Of a DNA stretch of 28,750 nucleotides, positions 1 to 6,463 are shown piece after piece. This DNA is from a virus. Location: the IMG/VR virus record IMGVR_UViG_3300021373_000986, positions 1 to 28,750 of that record. The stretch is one strand, 5' to 3'. The number at the start of each line of letters is the position of its first letter. Within the stretch, counting starts at the first letter, position 1. Both the position numbers and the translations under genes were made by a program. The notes beneath the pieces were generated by a model. The model saw only the letters and a program-made list of their open reading frames with translations. It did not search any database and had not been told where the DNA came from.

Positions 1-138
1 CAGGTCATCACCTTCATTCCAACCCAACTGCTTTAAAAGCCGTTGTGGAAGTTCAATGAAAAGGTCACCTGTGTCAGGGTCTTCTTGCACTACTAGCGTA
101 GAACTTTCTTCTACTTGACTTACTCGTTTTGTACTCAT
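1..138 (-). CDS. AbrB/MazE-like swapped-hairpin protein (partial, cut by window edge)
   Basis: Only the first 46 codons are in the window; the reading frame runs open off the low-coordinate edge. The ATG lies at 138 and overlaps the stop of the upstream zinc-finger-like gene by 4 bases (ATGA), so translation is probably coupled. Residues 26-46 read DLFIELPQRLLKQLGWNEGD, a pattern typical of the SpoVT/AbrB/MazE swapped-hairpin fold (strand, then a helix with LP..LL..LGW, then GD). That fold usually binds DNA as a dimer, as a transition-state regulator or as an antitoxin. No toxin gene is visible here. A phage DNA-binding or regulatory role is inference. The assignment rests on the motif alone because the C-terminal half is missing. 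Confidence 0.7.
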   Translation of the reverse strand, partial: MSTKRVSQVEESSTLVVQEDPDTGDLFIELPQRLLKQLGWNEGDDL

Positions 139-809
139 AATCCAGCCTCCTTTAATACCATCTGTACGAAATCAACATCTTCTTTGCGGGTTGAAAACTT
201 ACGTGTCCAAAATGTGGGTTCTAAATATTCATTAATCATATGATGTTCATTATCTGTCATTGAGGCAATAGCTGCATCGCCGCTATCGCAATTAAAAATA
301 ATCCAAGGGCTAATGCGTCCGGATTTGATCCAATGTATAAGACGCGGCCTAGAAATCTCCCTAAAGAATACATTAAACGGTCTATCATGTTCTCTGCCCC
401 ACTGTTCCATTAGCAGAATACCACGCTCTACTGCACGTTCTGCTGTTTCTTTCTTGTTTAACTCTCGTATGTAACTCTCATACACAGAGTCTTTACACCA
501 ACTATCTAATGGGATACTTGCTGTAATTACAAAGTCAATAAACTTTTCTGGATCAATCGCATTTATTTCTAGCATGTGTCTGCCAAATTTTGTAAACCCC
601 GTATAGTAATTTGACTTCGCAAAATGCTCATATGTTTTTTGTGTTTTTGATCCCTGTGTTATTTCATAAAATCTATTATATGCCAAGAAACCAAGACGAA
701 CATACTTATCGTCTCGGTTAATGTGTCTACGCTTTTGTTCACATAGATGAACCGCAAGCGTTTTTTCACGCTGAAATGTCTTCTTACAAAATTGACATTC
801 AAAACTCAT
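135..809 (-). CDS. Conserved T4-like phage protein with N-terminal C2H2-like zinc-finger motif
   Basis: 224 aa. The first 30 residues carry C5-x2-C8, then H21 and C23/H29, a zinc-finger-like cluster (CQFCKKTF...LAVHLCEQKRRH). The rest is mixed helical, with a notable GRISPWIIFNCDSG segment near residues 163-176 and a C-terminal LKEAGL. From memory, proteins with this layout are conserved in marine T4-like phages (cyanophages) close to the clamp-loader genes, with no established function. Here the gene starts inside the stop codon of the gp62-like gene (ATGA overlap) and in turn overlaps the AbrB-like gene, so it belongs to the uvsW-to-clamp-loader transcription unit. A DNA or RNA contact role in replication or transcription is plausible from the zinc motif and context only. 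Confidence 0.8.
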   Translation of the reverse strand: MSFECQFCKKTFQREKTLAVHLCEQKRRHINRDDKYVRLGFLAYNRFYEITQGSKTQKTYEHFAKSNYYTGFTKFGRHMLEINAIDPEKFIDFVITASIPLDSWCKDSVYESYIRELNKKETAERAVERGILLMEQWGREHDRPFNVFFREISRPRLIHWIKSGRISPWIIFNCDSGDAAIASMTDNEHHMINEYLEPTFWTRKFSTRKEDVDFVQMVLKEAGL

Positions 810-1285
810 TTCTTACTACGCTTCTTTTTCCCAAATATTTCATCAATCTGTTCTTGTGACTTACCAGCATCTTCTGCTAATTGTTTAATATCTGAAACAT
901 TGTTCAATATCTGAAACAATTCTATCTCGTCTGATTTTAGATGTGGATAAATTTCAGAAATGAATTCTGAAACTTTGTCAGTTTTCTTCTTTGTATTAGG
1001 ACCCTTTATCCATTCATGATACTGCTTTTTACCTGTACCTGTCAAGCAAAAAAGTTTCCACATCAGTTCATCATGTTTATACAAATCTACGTAATTTTTG
1101 TTAACAAAATCATTTGTATTTAGAAGTGCATCTTCTTGATTTGATCCTTTTACACTGGAAGCATATCTTAGAAATAGCCAACTAGACCATTTCTTTTTCT
1201 GTTCATCTGGTAGACGAGAATACCAGCCATAGTCACGGTTGTCTATAGCTGCTAATACATCATTCAGTGGTAGTTTATCACTCAT
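806..1285 (-). CDS. 62: Probable clamp-loader small subunit, gp62-like
   Basis: 159 aa from the ATG at 1285. A longer in-frame ATG at 1321 would give 171 aa, but 1285 is preferred because AGAGG sits about 5 bases upstream and the longer form would lie deep inside the previous gene. T4 gp62 pairs with gp44 to load the gp45 sliding clamp. Similarity is weak and pattern-level: a helical protein with a small-residue/basic segment (GTGKKQYHEWIKG) resembling the GKRYGKWAK-type segment of gp62, followed by helical C-terminal repeats and a lysine-rich tail (KKKRSKK). Context supports it, since it is downstream of uvsW in a replication cluster. The gp44 and gp45 genes are not in the window and would be expected beyond its low-coordinate end. 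It could also be an unrelated phage protein. Confidence 0.55.
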   Translation of the reverse strand: MSDKLPLNDVLAAIDNRDYGWYSRLPDEQKKKWSSWLFLRYASSVKGSNQEDALLNTNDFVNKNYVDLYKHDELMWKLFCLTGTGKKQYHEWIKGPNTKKKTDKVSEFISEIYPHLKSDEIELFQILNNVSDIKQLAEDAGKSQEQIDEIFGKKKRSKK

Positions 1286-1523
1286 TATAACCTCTGGGTG
1301 GTTCAATATATTTCCCACCATTTACAAACATGAATAGAGAACACATAGTTTTATCTGAAAAGTAGAAACAATCAAAGTTATCAAATACTTCACTGGTCCA
1401 TTCATCACTATATAGATTCTCTTTACACCATTCATGTGCAATGTCTGATTGGTGCATGTCTTCAATTAAGACACGATGCATTTTTTGTGTTTCATCAATT
1501 TTATCTAGTTTAGAAAAAGTCAT
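1278..1523 (-). CDS. Unknown small acidic/aromatic protein (81 aa)
   Basis: I do not recognise this protein. It is 81 aa, rich in acidic and aromatic residues with several cysteines and methionines (SEVFDNFDCFYFSDKTMCSL), and no transmembrane segment or catalytic motif is evident. It overlaps the end of the 166-aa gene by 14 bases and its own stop (1278) overlaps the gp62-like start (1285), so it sits in a translationally coupled series. The tight overlaps on both sides are the main evidence that it is real. Confidence 0.7.
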   Translation of the reverse strand: MTFSKLDKIDETQKMHRVLIEDMHQSDIAHEWCKENLYSDEWTSEVFDNFDCFYFSDKTMCSLFMFVNGGKYIEPPRGYNE

Positions 1524-2010
1524 AGCTGCTCAGTACATCCGGTATTCTGTTTAAGTCTTTTACAAAGTATGCACACATTGGCTTCTCTTTATGTTCAAGC
1601 GGTATAGCAAGAATGTGTCCATATTTAAGTTTCGGGAAGAACCATTTAACATCAGCAAATACATTATGAACTTTTACTGGCTTCCAATCCATTGTAAAGC
1701 CACCAAGAGGATTTGTCAATATAGTATCGAACGATCTCTCATTAATACTTGTAAGTGGAATGAATTCAAGTTGTCCAAGGTCTCTATCACCAATAAGAAT
1801 GTTCCAATCAATAGGCATTTCAATTCTGTAATTGCCAATACTTAGTGAAATACTAGGTGCATTGAACGTTTCAATAAACACAAGAGGAATGAAAAAGAAA
1901 TCAGGCTCTTGTTTGTCTGTTACATCTAATACACAATATCGGATATCTTCTATTTCTTCTGGTAGACTATTCATTTCGAATGTCTTATTTTCTGGTGTTA
2001 AAATTTTCAT
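1510..2010 (-). CDS. Conserved phage protein of unknown function downstream of uvsW (166 aa)
   Basis: 166 aa, mainly beta-rich by appearance. Notable segments are FFFIPLVFIETFNAPSISL (about 38-56), IEMPIDWNILIGD (about 63-75) and a C-terminal CAYFVKDLNRIPDV. From memory a homologous protein with ETF.AP, MP.DW.ILIG and CAYFVK motifs follows uvsW in marine T4-like phages; its role is not known. The start codon shares one base with the uvsW stop and the end overlaps the 81-aa gene, so expression is coupled to uvsW. The conservation of gene order suggests a DNA replication or expression role, but nothing in the sequence fixes it. Confidence 0.8.
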   Translation of the reverse strand: MKILTPENKTFEMNSLPEEIEDIRYCVLDVTDKQEPDFFFIPLVFIETFNAPSISLSIGNYRIEMPIDWNILIGDRDLGQLEFIPLTSINERSFDTILTNPLGGFTMDWKPVKVHNVFADVKWFFPKLKYGHILAIPLEHKEKPMCAYFVKDLNRIPDVLSSYDFF

Positions 2011-3455
2011 TAGTATTTGACCTTTTGAATGTTATATGGATACTCTGCATCCTTGTAATATTTTTTGCGTTCAGTCAGATGGCGCTTTGAGAATTTACAG
2101 CGGCTAGTCACATCCCAAATCTGAACAAAATCTTTATCTTCTGCTATACGAACCCCACGCCCGATAGACTGAATTACACGAACAAATGACTTGCCAGGTT
2201 CAAGAAGTACCAGATTAAAAATGCGAGGAATGTTGATACCAACGGCAGCAACGCCGTAAGTAGCGATTGTGATTGTATTCGTTCCCTCATTGATTTCTTT
2301 GTACGCATCTTTGCGGTCATTTGTTTTCATTTCTCCCTGAACAAACTCTGCACCGGGCAGTAGTTCCTGTAATAGTTGTCCGTTCTTAATTCTTCCTGTC
2401 AATACAAGTGTATTACCTGTCTTGGACACTTCTTTAATCATTTCTGCGAGGTATTCCATTCGCTTCTTGTCTTCTAACAAGAACTTTAACTCGCTTTGGT
2501 AACTTGTATATTCTGCTGTTTCCTGTGTCTGAACAATGTTCACTTCACAGTTAGCAAGAACTCCTTGATCCTGTAATTCTTTTGCTGCTAGACGATTGAT
2601 GACTTCACCTAATGAACTACGCAGTGACGCAAACTCATAGTCTGCTTTTGGAATAGTTCCTGTTAAGCCCCAACGAATAGGAACATTTGCAAATACACTT
2701 GTGAGCAAATCTTTTAGAACATCTGCTTTAGCTTGGTGTACTTCGTCAACCATAACGCATATAACATCTTCAATAAAATCCATGATGTTATCTTCGCCTT
2801 TTTTTGTTTTCTTTAACAAACTATTGAGCGATTGCCATGTACAGATAGTATGTGTCTTACCTATATCTTTACGGTCTCCGAAGTACACCCCCACATCTAA
2901 CCCACAATTAATATAATCTTCTTCTGTCTGTCTAACTAGATCCTTATTTGGTACAATAACGATAGAACGACCATACTTCTCTACAATCTTAGACAGTGTA
3001 GCAGTCATAATAGTTTTACCTGCGCCTGTCGCAATCTCCTGTAGAGCCTGTGGTGTCTCTATGAACTTGTTAACAACATCTACTTGATAGTCACGTAAAC
3101 GAATTGGTTGACCTGCAATAGGATGTCCTTCAGGCCAGCAAGTATCACCCCAAAACTCCTCGTCAATAACATCAAACGATAGTTCTGTGTGTTCACGCTT
3201 ATCATCAATATCAATTTCATATCCTGCTTCAATAACAATCGGCAGAACATCATCAAGTAGATTTAAGTAAGTACGACCACCAACATCACAGAAGCGAACT
3301 GTCCCATCCCAACGTCCCAACTTATATGCTGGCATATGATACGCATGAGGTAAGAAAAACTTTAGCTTGTCTGAACACTTGCGGCGTGTTGCAGGATCAA
3401 GACCTTCAAGTTTGACATTCACTTCATCTTTGATTATGATAGTGCATTTCTTCAT
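2010..3455 (-). CDS. uvsW: UvsW-type superfamily 2 DNA helicase
   Basis: 481 aa, close to the 500 aa or so of T4 UvsW. SF2 helicase motifs are in order: RDYQ (121-124), Walker A ATGAGKT (142-148), DEVH Walker B (237-240), LTGT motif III (264-267), a C-terminal helicase domain and motif VI QSIGRGVR (429-436). The N-terminal ~100 residues contain the small substrate-binding domain with KLGRWDGTVRF, a hallmark of the UvsW family. In T4 the enzyme unwinds R-loops and branched DNA, drives fork regression, and shifts replication from origin- to recombination-dependent initiation. The start overlaps the DUF59 gene stop by 4 bases (ATGA), so both should be translated from the transcript that begins at the promoter near 3795. 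Confidence 0.97.
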   Translation of the reverse strand: MKKCTIIIKDEVNVKLEGLDPATRRKCSDKLKFFLPHAYHMPAYKLGRWDGTVRFCDVGGRTYLNLLDDVLPIVIEAGYEIDIDDKREHTELSFDVIDEEFWGDTCWPEGHPIAGQPIRLRDYQVDVVNKFIETPQALQEIATGAGKTIMTATLSKIVEKYGRSIVIVPNKDLVRQTEEDYINCGLDVGVYFGDRKDIGKTHTICTWQSLNSLLKKTKKGEDNIMDFIEDVICVMVDEVHQAKADVLKDLLTSVFANVPIRWGLTGTIPKADYEFASLRSSLGEVINRLAAKELQDQGVLANCEVNIVQTQETAEYTSYQSELKFLLEDKKRMEYLAEMIKEVSKTGNTLVLTGRIKNGQLLQELLPGAEFVQGEMKTNDRKDAYKEINEGTNTITIATYGVAAVGINIPRIFNLVLLEPGKSFVRVIQSIGRGVRIAEDKDFVQIWDVTSRCKFSKRHLTERKKYYKDAEYPYNIQKVKY

Positions 3456-3760
3456 TCAAATATTCCAAGAATTAACTTAGCGTCTTCTGACATCATTTCG
3501 GGTCCCCATTGTGGCTCCCATACAACATCAACATTGCACATAGATACACCCGCACTCATAGCTGCGCCCTTAACGTCTTCAATAATAAAGTCAGCCGCTG
3601 GACAAAATGCACTCGTAAGAGACATTGTAATATCACAATATCCCTCACCGACTTTCACTTCATAAATCAATCCCAAGTCGTACACGTTTACTGAAATCTC
3701 AGGATCATATACTTCTTTAAGATTCTCAATAATTTTTTCTTTTGTTTCTTCGATGCTCAT
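3452..3760 (-). CDS. DUF59/MIP18 (SufT/PaaD-like) iron-sulfur assembly protein
   Basis: 102 aa, the usual size of a single DUF59 domain. Diagnostic segments are VYDPEISVNVYDLGLIYEV (17-35), SLTSAFCPAADFI with conserved C53 (48-59), and a C-terminal WEPQWGPEMMSEDAK. Members of this family (SufT, PaaD, MIP18) help mature Fe-S cluster proteins in the cytoplasm. As a phage gene it is a candidate host-derived auxiliary gene; its client is unknown. The stop overlaps the uvsW start, tying the two together. It has its own promoter immediately upstream and is insulated from the AAA-ATPase gene by a terminator. Start choice fits family length, although no Shine-Dalgarno sequence lies at normal spacing (an AAGGTG is 13 bases away). 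Confidence 0.92.
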   Translation of the reverse strand: MSIEETKEKIIENLKEVYDPEISVNVYDLGLIYEVKVGEGYCDITMSLTSAFCPAADFIIEDVKGAAMSAGVSMCNVDVVWEPQWGPEMMSEDAKLILGIFE

Positions 3761-3766
3761 TGTATT

Positions 3767-3795
3767 ATAATAACACCTTTCGATCCTAATGTCAA
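3767..3795 (-). promoter_or_regulatory. Sigma70-like promoter for DUF59-uvsW operon
   Basis: On the minus strand TTGACA (3795-3790), a 17-base spacer, then TATTAT (3772-3767). This is a perfect -35 and near-consensus -10 at ideal spacing. It lies between the large-loop terminator and the DUF59 start at 3760. Only six bases separate the -10 box from the ATG, so the mRNA could be nearly leaderless. Its spacer does not match the five-copy early promoter family. Confidence 0.75.
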
Positions 3796-3798
3796 ATG

Positions 3799-3848
3799 GA
3801 AAAAGACGGATACCAGGGAGAGAAAGGAGAAAGACCCGGTATCCGTCT
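3799..3848 (-). terminator. Intrinsic terminator with large polypyrimidine loop after the AAA-ATPase gene
   Basis: A perfect 11-bp inverted repeat (AGACGGATACC at 3848-3838 reading minus, GGTATCCGTCT at 3814-3804) is followed on the minus strand by a T run. The 23-base interior can add a GGG/CCC pairing, leaving a loop that is almost all pyrimidines. It starts 15 bases after the AAA-ATPase stop codon, so it should end that transcript. The loop is much larger than in the other terminators of the window. Confidence 0.8.
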
Positions 3849-3862
3849 GGGCTTGTGAAGCG

Positions 3863-4837
3863 TTATACACGCTTCATGCAAGTTGTTTCAGCAAGACGCT
3901 TCCAGCGTGTTGGGTTCATCTTGCACAAGTCTGCAAGTTTCTGAGCCATACGCAGTGAGATTTCACGCATCTTTGCTTGATTCTGTTCCAAGAATTGAAC
4001 AATCTCAACTTCTTGTTGTTTGCTCAAACCTTTAGTATCGAACAGACCACCATCACGTGCAATTTGCTTGATACGCAAGATTTTGTCACGTGTCGTATCA
4101 AGTGTCAAGTCAAGATAGTGACAACGAGACATGATAGCTTCCAAGTGATCCTTGATTTTAGTTGAACGCACATTGTCAAATTTCAAGTTAGTCACAAAGA
4201 TTACAGAACCTTTGAACTCGAAAGTATCAGGAACACCTTCACGACGAAGAAAGTGCGAGTCAGAGTTCCAAGAAATCTTACGCTTCTTACCGCTGTCAAG
4301 TGCAGCTTTCAGAATGTTTAGAGCGTTTTCGTCAAACAAGATGCTATCACAATCGTCAAGAACAACAACTGACTTCGGGTCAGAGTACTTGTACAGTGTA
4401 GCATACAGACCAATCGGTGACATTGTACCTTTGACAAATGTATGACGAAGCGGACGATCTGCCATCACGTCAAACAGTGAGTCTTTCTCAATCACTTGTT
4501 CGATACCATATGTTTTACCGATACCAGGAGGTCCTGAGACAACCATGCCACGCACAATACCATCAAGTGTCGCACCTGTCATTTCGTCAAGAATATCAAA
4601 GCGTTCTTTGATACGATCCATAACCTCTTCATCAGTCTCACGATGCTCTGAGATTGTTTCTACATTTTCAGGTTTCACTTTCACTCGCATCTTAGCACGA
4701 CCAAATTCAGTCTCGCTTGCGTCAACTGTGATAAAGTGCGAACCGTCTTTCGCTTGTTTCATTTCCTGAACAACCGGAAAAATTCCTGTGACTTCTTCAT
4801 TGCGATAAAAGCCATTTGTGATTTGTACTACAGACAT
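3863..4837 (-). CDS. Phage AAA+ ATPase
   Basis: 324 aa from the ATG at 4837. An ATG two codons upstream (4843) is less likely because AGGA sits directly against it, while the spacing to 4837 is about six bases. Visible motifs: Walker A GPPGIGKT (102-109), Walker B VVVLDDCD (157-164), sensor 1 asparagine in VIFVTN (N217) and a candidate arginine finger in the IMSRCHYLDL segment (R238). The N-terminal ~95 residues are a separate region without a recognised motif. It does not look like gp44 or gp41. Family knowledge says AAA+ enzymes remodel proteins or DNA complexes; the substrate is unknown. It is a single-gene unit with its own early promoter (4896-4869) and its own terminator, so it is probably made soon after infection. 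Confidence 0.88.
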   Translation of the reverse strand: MSVVQITNGFYRNEEVTGIFPVVQEMKQAKDGSHFITVDASETEFGRAKMRVKVKPENVETISEHRETDEEVMDRIKERFDILDEMTGATLDGIVRGMVVSGPPGIGKTYGIEQVIEKDSLFDVMADRPLRHTFVKGTMSPIGLYATLYKYSDPKSVVVLDDCDSILFDENALNILKAALDSGKKRKISWNSDSHFLRREGVPDTFEFKGSVIFVTNLKFDNVRSTKIKDHLEAIMSRCHYLDLTLDTTRDKILRIKQIARDGGLFDTKGLSKQQEVEIVQFLEQNQAKMREISLRMAQKLADLCKMNPTRWKRLAETTCMKRV

Positions 4838-4843
4838 AATCAT

Positions 4844-4896
4844 TCCTTTCTCTCTTGATTACTCTATTAATATAACACGATTCGTGATTCTGTCAA
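4844..4896 (-). promoter_or_regulatory. Early promoter copy 1 (AAA-ATPase)
   Basis: Minus strand: TTGACA (4896-4891), 16-base spacer, TATATT (4874-4869), then TAATAGAGTAATCAAGAGAGAAAGGA leading to the ATG (given here as positions 4868-4844, key parts GTAATCA and AAAGGA). This is one of five copies of the same promoter-leader cassette. In this copy the spacer contains the perfect palindrome CACGAATCGTG. The -35 box begins 7 bases after the stop of the upstream 100-aa gene. Confidence 0.88.
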
Positions 4897-4903
4897 GTTT
4901 TTA

Positions 4904-5206
4904 TTAAAACTTACCCTCCATAATATCTGCTGCTTTGTCGAAATATTCAGTGTATAGCTCACCATCAAGCAAGACACCCCATTTCATGTACATGTCGCTA
5001 TCAACAAAATTCCAGTTTACAGAACCATCTTCGTTCTTGTTTTCAGGATATTTTGCAGTCCATTTCATATCGTTGTAGAACTGATTGAATGTGTTAACAT
5101 CTTGCTCTTTAAGAGCATTATACAAGTTTTCAGGAATATGACTATAACCACGTGCTGCATTGTACGCTACATATGCTTCAAATGTTTCATGTTTGATTGC
5201 TTGCAT
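4904..5206 (-). CDS. Unknown early small protein (100 aa)
   Basis: I do not recognise this protein. It is 100 aa, acidic and aromatic (many Y, W, N, D, E), predicted soluble, with no signal peptide or membrane segment and no cysteine. It begins about 8 bases after an AGAGAGAGGA Shine-Dalgarno in a copy of the early promoter cassette, and is followed within 8 bases by the next promoter copy. That monocistronic, strongly promoted setting is typical of phage early genes that act on the host, which is inference. No terminator separates it from the next gene, so some transcripts should continue. Confidence 0.85.
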   Translation of the reverse strand: MQAIKHETFEAYVAYNAARGYSHIPENLYNALKEQDVNTFNQFYNDMKWTAKYPENKNEDGSVNWNFVDSDMYMKWGVLLDGELYTEYFDKAADIMEGKF

Positions 5207-5264
5207 AACTGAGTTCCTCTCTCTGATTACTATATTAATATAGCATGATTCGAGGATTTGTCAA
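5207..5264 (-). promoter_or_regulatory. Early promoter copy 2 (100-aa gene)
   Basis: Minus strand: TTGACA (5264-5259), 16-base spacer ending CGAATCATGC, TATATT (5242-5237), and leader GTAATCAGAGAGAGGA. The -35 box starts three bases after the oxygenase stop codon at 5268. It matches the other four copies in the -35, the second half of the spacer, the -10 and the leader. Confidence 0.9.
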
Positions 5265-5267
5265 GTT

Positions 5268-5813
5268 TTATGCAAGTGTTTGTATTGGAATATTGAAAGT
5301 TTTTCTGTGCGCAGACACAGTAGAGAAGAAACGATGCCATGTTTGTTTTTCATTATCTTGACCATGGCTGCTTTTAAATGCAATGATACGATTATGACGA
5401 TAAGGAATTATTTTAGAGTTAGTTCCTCTGTCATCACTTGCTGCTTCAAAGTAGCCAGTATCTTCTTCACTGTCCATGTAATATAGAATTTGATAAATCT
5501 TATCAGGACCGTCAATGTGCCAATCTTTTTCAACCTTACCATCATTTGGTAGATTACCACAAAGATTAGTTTGGTATCTATATTCTGTTGTATTTCTTTT
5601 GAATGCAGAATCAAGCACCTTTACCATATCATCCAAACGACTTTCATTATATGAAATGAACTCGTTCCACAATTTAGTTCTAGTTTCTTGATTCTGGCTT
5701 TCTACAAATTGCTCACTTAACTTGTTAGCAATATCTATATCTAATGCATTATTGATAATAATATGAGGCCAAGGTTCTGAAAAATATTCATACTGTTTTT
5801 CAAAAAAATACAT
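5268..5813 (-). CDS. 2-oxoglutarate/Fe(II)-dependent oxygenase-like protein
   Basis: 181 aa, a single jelly-roll oxygenase domain. The candidate iron ligands are H99-x-D101 in DWHIDGPDK and a distal histidine (H160 in TWHRF), with R170 about ten residues later as the expected 2-oxoglutarate anchor (HRKTFNIPI). The segment YQILYYMDSEEDTGYFEA is typical of the strand following HxD. Such enzymes hydroxylate proteins, nucleobases or small molecules; marine T4-like phages carry several, mostly with unknown substrates. The gene starts three bases after the methyltransferase stop, using a GAGGA at the end of that gene as ribosome binding site, so the two are co-expressed. H150 is an alternative distal ligand. 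Confidence 0.82.
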   Translation of the reverse strand: MYFFEKQYEYFSEPWPHIIINNALDIDIANKLSEQFVESQNQETRTKLWNEFISYNESRLDDMVKVLDSAFKRNTTEYRYQTNLCGNLPNDGKVEKDWHIDGPDKIYQILYYMDSEEDTGYFEAASDDRGTNSKIIPYRHNRIIAFKSSHGQDNEKQTWHRFFSTVSAHRKTFNIPIQTLA

Positions 5814-5815
5814 TT

Positions 5816-6463
5816 TTATTCCTCAGGTAACTCCGGTAAGTTCATGTTCAATCGTTTTACTAGCGCAAAGAAGTTATGCTTTTCTTTATAGTCGCCTGCG
5901 CTAAGTTCAAAAGAATCGCTTTGAACAATTTCAAATCCAGATGATTTAAATAATCTTTCGTATGTATCTTTGTCTAGTGTACCTAATGGTATACCTTCAT
6001 TACTTGTATCAGGGACTTCAATATATGCCCAACCGTTAATTCGTAATGCTCTATTAATTTCTAGCATAGTATAATAAGGCTGGAATGAAAATTGCAAAGA
6101 TTGTCTCATCCAAACAACATGAAAGAATTTTGACATTATCTTTGAAAAATTATAATTCATTAGGTGTACATTTAATCCCTTTTCTTTTTTACATAAATCC
6201 CATTCTTGCTTATGCAACGTTAGTCCCTGTGAATTTTCATATCCCAATTCAATTAGTTTCTCAATTGCATAACCATCGCCACATCCTATATCTATAATGA
6301 ATTTATTTTTATCACCGCCAGTGGCACCATCAATAAATCCAGGAAGTTGTGCATCGATTACTTTATGATCGATATCAGTTGAAGGCTGATAAACAACCTC
6401 GTTTTCCATTGCATACTTAAATTGCTTTTGTCTAATCCATGCTTCGTCAAATACGTGTTCCAT
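5816..6463 (-). CDS. Class I SAM-dependent methyltransferase
   Basis: 215 aa. The SAM-binding motif I is FIIDIGCGDG (55-64), followed by an acidic strand-2 region and a motif near residues 150-156 (WAYIEVPD) typical of the small-molecule/Methyltransf_11 class. No target-recognition domain or NPPY/DPPY motif of DNA amino-methylases is visible, so the substrate is not obviously DNA. The start codon shares its A with the nrdB stop (TAATG), and the end is three bases from the oxygenase start. A coupled methyltransferase and oxygenase after ribonucleotide reductase is suggestive of nucleotide or cofactor chemistry, but the substrate is unknown. Confidence 0.85.
   Translation of the reverse strand: MEHVFDEAWIRQKQFKYAMENEVVYQPSTDIDHKVIDAQLPGFIDGATGGDKNKFIIDIGCGDGYAIEKLIELGYENSQGLTLHKQEWDLCKKEKGLNVHLMNYNFSKIMSKFFHVVWMRQSLQFSFQPYYTMLEINRALRINGWAYIEVPDTSNEGIPLGTLDKDTYERLFKSSGFEIVQSDSFELSAGDYKEKHNFFALVKRLNMNLPELPEE

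Noticed and set aside
1285-1321. Longer start for the gp62-like gene at 1321
   Set aside because: It lies inside the previous coding region and has no clear ribosome binding site, while AGAGG precedes 1285.
4875-4890. Palindrome CACGAATCGTG in early promoter copy 1 as a general operator
   Set aside because: Only this copy is perfectly palindromic; copy 3 has one mismatch and copies 2, 4 and 5 have more. The conserved feature is the asymmetric CGAATCATGC, so I treat the palindrome as chance or copy-specific.
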